A DNA stretch of 64,000 nucleotides, from NCBI GenBank assembly GCA_005503165.1, contig SCNT01000021.1, forward strand, positions 1 to 64,000. Direction: 5' to 3'. Every line of letters starts with the position of its first letter. Position 1 is the stretch's first letter. Shown piece after piece: positions 61,383-64,000 of this stretch. Origin of the DNA: Sphingomonadaceae bacterium 3R27E2-A (GTDB lineage: Bacteria > Pseudomonadota > Alphaproteobacteria > Sphingomonadales > Sphingomonadaceae). The notes below the pieces were generated by a model, which was given only the letters and a program-made list of their open reading frames with translations, searched no databases and was not told where the DNA came from. A program made the translations under genes and the position numbers.

Positions 61383-61742
61383 TTACATATGCTTCATCGG
61401 CGCCGACTGATCGGTCGTGGTCTGATCCGCGGGCTGCATATTGCCTTGCCCCGCCCCACCCTTGCGCATCTCGTCATGGTCCATTTCCTGACGATGATGG
61501 CGCATCATTTCCTCGTCCATCGCGTCATCTTCATGATCCATGGCATCGGGCGCGGCTGGCGCGGCGGATGAGGCATCGGTGGACGGCGTGGAACCAGCGC
61601 CACCGGCGGTTGCGTCGGGGGTTGCCGAGGCGGCGTCCGCGGCCTTGTTCTCGGCCTTGTCTCCACAGCCGGCGAGCGCGAGTGCCGCTGCGAGCGCGAC
61701 ACCATATCCAGCCCATTTCAGGTCGATTTTTCGGTTTGTCAT
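61383..61742 (-). CDS. Met/His-rich lipoprotein
   Basis: The 119-residue protein has a lipobox (ALALAGCGDK), an Ala/Ser/Pro linker and a C-terminal Met/His/Asp/Glu cluster (HEDDAMDEEMMRHHRQEMDH; APMKHM at the end). The final motif resembles the tail of the protein at 56632. It is likely a membrane-bound copper ligand. It lies 28 nt upstream of the reductase gene, so is probably first in that operon. Confidence 0.72.
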   Translation of the reverse strand: MTNRKIDLKWAGYGVALAAALALAGCGDKAENKAADAASATPDATAGGAGSTPSTDASSAAPAAPDAMDHEDDAMDEEMMRHHRQEMDHDEMRKGGAGQGNMQPADQTTTDQSAPMKHM

Positions 61743-61765
61743 GGCATTATCCCTTCCTCGAACTA

Positions 61766-61792
61766 GTCCGGGTGGCCATCGGCCACCCGGAC
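61766..61792 (-). terminator. Hairpin between two small lipoprotein genes
   Basis: Arms GTCCGGGTGGCC (61766-61777) and GGCCACCCGGAC (61781-61792) form a perfect 12-bp stem with a 3-nt loop, right after the stop of the gene at 61797. It should stop or weaken transcription into the redox operon. Confidence 0.7.
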
Positions 61793-61796
61793 AAAG

Positions 61797-62015
61797 TCAT
61801 TTCGCGTCGCGCAGAATCCGCTGGCAGCGGCCGTGCGACAGGTTCATCGGATTGAAGCCCTGGCGTTTCATCTCGCCATGGTCATGGCGCTGATCGAGCC
61901 CCATCTTCTCTTCCATGGCCCGGCAGCTATCGACTTCGGCCTGAGTGGCCCGGGTCGTGACGCAGCCTCCGAGAAGGAGCGCGGGGGTGAGCAACAAAAT
62001 GGAATATTTCTTCAT
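61797..62015 (-). CDS. Small lipoprotein, unknown
   Basis: The 72-residue protein has a lipobox (LLLGGCVTT), two further Cys (DSCRAME, GRCQRIL) and His/Met (QRHDHGEMKRQGFNPM). It could bind metal in the periplasm. It follows the MerR gene by 45 nt on the minus strand and ends in a strong hairpin. Confidence 0.65.
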   Translation of the reverse strand: MKKYSILLLTPALLLGGCVTTRATQAEVDSCRAMEEKMGLDQRHDHGEMKRQGFNPMNLSHGRCQRILRDAK

Positions 62016-62060
62016 AAAAATCCCCTATTTTCAATGTTGTAATATGTTCCCCTGCGAACG

Positions 62061-62477
62061 CTATTTTTTTGGTCTTCGTTTTTCCGCCAAGAATGCGATT
62101 ATGTTGCAGTCGGAGACCGGCGCCTCTCGCGGGCAATTGTCGGCGAGGTCCTGCAGCACATCCCGAATCTCAGTCAGCTTCCTGACCCGCGTTTCGGCCT
62201 CCCGAACCTTGTCGAGCGTGATCGCAAGCACGGCCGCCGCGGTGGCGGTATCCGATGCCTTGAGGGTGAGAAGCTGGCGCGCCTGTTCGAGCGTGAATCC
62301 GAGTTCCTGCGACGCGCGAATGAAGTTGAGCCGCTCAAGGTCCCCGTCGCTGTAAAGGCGATAGCCGGCCGCGGTACGGCCCGGGGCCGGTAGCAAGCCC
62401 GTCCGCTCATAATAGCGTATCGTATCGCGCCCCACGCCCGCGGCTTCGGCGAGCTTTCCGATCTTGTAGCTTCCCAT
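62061..62477 (-). CDS. MerR-family regulator (CueR-like)
   Basis: The 138-residue protein has a winged helix (KIGKLAEAAGVGRDTIRYYE) and a C-terminal metal loop with two cysteines in NCPREAPVSDCNIIAFL. The position that is Cys in divalent-metal MerR proteins (Ser77 in CueR) is Ala here, in line with a monovalent ion such as Cu+. ATG 62477 gives the normal N-terminus; the open frame extends further but includes the operator. It is read from its own operator and followed by the small lipoprotein gene. Confidence 0.86.
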   Translation of the reverse strand: MGSYKIGKLAEAAGVGRDTIRYYERTGLLPAPGRTAAGYRLYSDGDLERLNFIRASQELGFTLEQARQLLTLKASDTATAAAVLAITLDKVREAETRVRKLTEIRDVLQDLADNCPREAPVSDCNIIAFLAEKRRPKK

Positions 62478-62489
62478 GACATCCGCTCG

Positions 62490-62521
62490 CTTGTGCAGGT
62501 TGGACCATGGTCCAAGGTCAA
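62490..62521 (-). promoter_or_regulatory. MerR-type operator of the cueR-like gene
   Basis: The palindrome TTGGACCATGGTCCAA (62500-62515) is perfect. On the minus strand TTGACC (62516-62521) is the -35 and CACAAG (62490-62495, 20-nt spacing) a weak -10. It reads towards the regulator itself, so autoregulation with downstream small genes is implied. Confidence 0.72.
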
Positions 62522-62673
62522 GAGACATTCGGCATTGGAGGCGGGCTATTGCCGGTTCATGCCTCCAACGCGGGTCCGACATCCGGGCCACGACGCGGCG
62601 TGGTCCTATCCGCGCGCGAGGAGGAGGGGAACATCTCCCCCGGTCCTCGCTCGCGCTACGGAAAGGGCCGGAC

Positions 62674-63036
62674 TCAGTCCTTGCGAAGCTCGACGATATC
62701 GTTCTTGGCCAGCTTGCCTTCGGCGATCGTGACATGGGCGAAATGGTCATCGTAAATATGGTCGATGGTCACCTGGCCGACCCGCTTGCGATGGAAGGGA
62801 GCAACATTGCCCTTCGATGCCACGGGACCCGGATGCCGGACGTTTCGATAGACTTCGAGCGTCTGGCCGACTTCGGCGCCATCGGCCTTGCCGATGCAGA
62901 CCACGGTATTGCCCGCGCTGGTCTCGACGATCGAGCCCCGCATGAAGAAACTGTGCCCGATGCCCTGGGCGAACGCCGGGGCGGCCGCGAACATCGAAAT
63001 GCCTGCCGCCGCGATCATGATGCTTTTCCTGATCAT
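62674..63036 (-). CDS. Secreted protein of unknown function
   Basis: The 120-residue protein has a signal peptide (SIMIAAAGISMFAAAPAFAQ) and a beta-rich body (SFFMRGSIVETSAGNTVVCIG; VGQVTIDHIYDDHFAHVTI) with one Cys and several His. No family was recognised. It stands between two regulated units, with a FixJ-box-like site about 90 nt upstream. Confidence 0.6.
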   Translation of the reverse strand: MIRKSIMIAAAGISMFAAAPAFAQGIGHSFFMRGSIVETSAGNTVVCIGKADGAEVGQTLEVYRNVRHPGPVASKGNVAPFHRKRVGQVTIDHIYDDHFAHVTIAEGKLAKNDIVELRKD

Positions 63037-63125
63037 CTTGAACTCCTTCGGGCCGCTGCCCTGACTGCCTGTCGAAGAATCCTGTTCTTCGCCAACAGGA
63101 CTAGGGTCCCGGGTCCAAGCTCGAC

Positions 63126-63133
63126 ATACGTAG
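63126..63133. promoter_or_regulatory. FixJ-box-like site upstream of the secreted protein gene
   Basis: ATACGTAG matches seven of eight positions of KTAMGTAR and lies 90-97 nt before the start at 63036 (minus strand). Binding by FixJ is inferred only from the motif. Confidence 0.35.
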
Positions 63134-63171
63134 TGTTCGCAGTTTCGGAAAATACCTAGATATCGGCCGCT

Positions 63172-64000
63172 TTATCGATCGAGCTTGGCGAGGAGGCGCT
63201 GCACGCCCTGCGCGACGACCGGTTGCAGGCTGATGGCGTTGCTGGAATGAGCGACGGCATCGGTACTGACGATACGCCCCGCCTCGGCGGACAGTGCCGC
63301 GAAGGCGCCGCGAGCGAATAATGGGTGCACGATGACGCATTCGGGCGGCGGAAAGCCGGCCTCTCCTATTCCCCGCGCCGCTTCGATCAGCGTCCGGGCC
63401 GATGATGCGATATCATCGACCAGAACCGGGGTGCGCCCCGTATGCGCCGCGAGATCGGGTAGCGCGATCCTGACGTCGCGATCGCCCAATCTCAGCTTGC
63501 TGCAAACGGCATGAGGGGCACCCGCGCGGCGTGCGATCGCGCTCGCCCATTGCTCGCTTTCGCTGTCGGGACCGATGATGAGCGGTCGCTCGATATGGGT
63601 TCTGATCCAGTCGGAAATCGGCGCGGCGGCATGCACGGCCTCTGCCGGAATATCATAGATGTCGCCGAGCGAGGCATATCGATGAAGATGGGGATCCGCC
63701 GTGACCAGCCAGTCGACGGCGCCCGAAATGCGGCGCGCGAAACTGCGCGAGCTGATTGCCTCGCCATTCTGAAAGCGCCGGTCCTGGCGCATATAGGCAA
63801 GATATGGGGCTACGAGCCCTACGCTGAAGGCGCCGAGCTCGCGGGCCGCGTCGGCTGCGATAAGAAGCGAAACCAGCTTGGTATCGGGGCGATCCAGCGT
63901 GCAGACGAGCACGATGTCGCGGCCGGCAACCTCGGAAAGGAGCCGCAGATAGGTCTCACCGTCCGGAAATCTGCGGGTTTCCATCCGTCCGACCTCGCCC
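63172..64000 (-). CDS. Ribose-phosphate pyrophosphokinase-like protein, cut by window edge
   Basis: The frame is open to the window end, and the residues before the first ATG (63984) read GEVGR-METRRFPDGETYLR. This matches the normal PRPP synthetase run, so the true start lies outside. Visible motifs are FPDGETYLRL, PYLAYMRQDRRFQNGE, TADPHLHRY and the PRPP loop region VLVDDIASSARTLIEAARG. The loop differs from the usual DDxxxTGxT. It makes or uses PRPP for nucleotide pathways, but as an accessory paralogue its role may be specialised. In other bacteria such genes sit near low-oxygen response clusters. Confidence 0.83.
   Translation of the reverse strand, partial: GEVGRMETRRFPDGETYLRLLSEVAGRDIVLVCTLDRPDTKLVSLLIAADAARELGAFSVGLVAPYLAYMRQDRRFQNGEAISSRSFARRISGAVDWLVTADPHLHRYASLGDIYDIPAEAVHAAAPISDWIRTHIERPLIIGPDSESEQWASAIARRAGAPHAVCSKLRLGDRDVRIALPDLAAHTGRTPVLVDDIASSARTLIEAARGIGEAGFPPPECVIVHPLFARGAFAALSAEAGRIVSTDAVAHSSNAISLQPVVAQGVQRLLAKLDR

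Overview
The window is high-GC DNA that reads as an alphaproteobacterium. It is most likely a sphingomonad (Sphingopyxis, Sphingobium or Novosphingobium type), judging from the TonB receptor style, the sphingomonad-like copper and czc gene sets and the FixL/FixJ pair. This placement is inferred from protein style, not from a marker gene. Almost everything in it concerns metal, metalloid and redox stress. No replication, conjugation or CRISPR genes are seen.

Layout. 1-3.5 kb: a fragment of a restriction-endonuclease-like gene, a TonB-dependent receptor and a decayed CopD-like remnant. 3.5-16.4 kb: a MerR regulator diverging from a glutaredoxin-MauE fusion; a copper/silver efflux operon (two small secreted proteins, TolC-type, CusB-type, CusA-type and CusF-type); a second MerR regulator diverging from a CDF transporter and a cytochrome c-FTR1 iron permease; then an AraC regulator and a methyltransferase. 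16.4-31.6 kb (all minus strand): a czc-type operon (small leader protein, C, B, A, DUF190, SRPBCC) running into a P1B-4-type metal ATPase, an HAE1-type RND pump, a second SRPBCC protein and a DsbB/DsbA pair. 31.6-39.3 kb (plus): an AT-rich spacer, a MerR-type operator, a DUF3703 protein, a second divergent czcCBA set and a CDF transporter.

At 39.45 kb lies the 3' half of a tRNA-Gly(GCC), followed by a tyrosine integrase. This looks like the left junction of an integrated element. To its right are DUF5990, an ArsR regulator, an arsenate reductase whose 3' end is cut by a complete IS3-family element, a copper ATPase, an aldehyde dehydrogenase and an alcohol dehydrogenase, and CopA (multicopper oxidase) with CopB.

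From 52.7 kb the theme shifts to oxygen and redox: a FixL-like heme-PAS kinase, FixJ, a single-domain receiver and an MFS transporter. A minus-strand block (56.6-63.0 kb) follows. It encodes Met/His-rich secreted proteins, a Tat-exported copper-storage-like four-helix protein, DUF1622, a seven-heme cytochrome c, a b-type membrane cytochrome and a membrane-anchored NAD(P)H-flavin-2Fe-2S reductase with a periplasmic Met/His-rich head. A MerR regulator and a PRPP-synthetase homologue cut by the window edge close the window.

Together the genes cover metal entry and sensing (MerR, ArsR), cytoplasmic export (P-type ATPases, CDF), periplasmic export (three HME-RND systems), periplasmic oxidation and buffering (CopA, CusF, Csp-like protein) and thiol repair (Dsb, glutaredoxin). 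The most unusual part is the apparent NAD(P)H to ferredoxin to heme b to multiheme c chain, sitting among copper-handling proteins and next to an oxygen-sensing two-component system. FixJ-box-like sites occur upstream of three transcription units in this right half.
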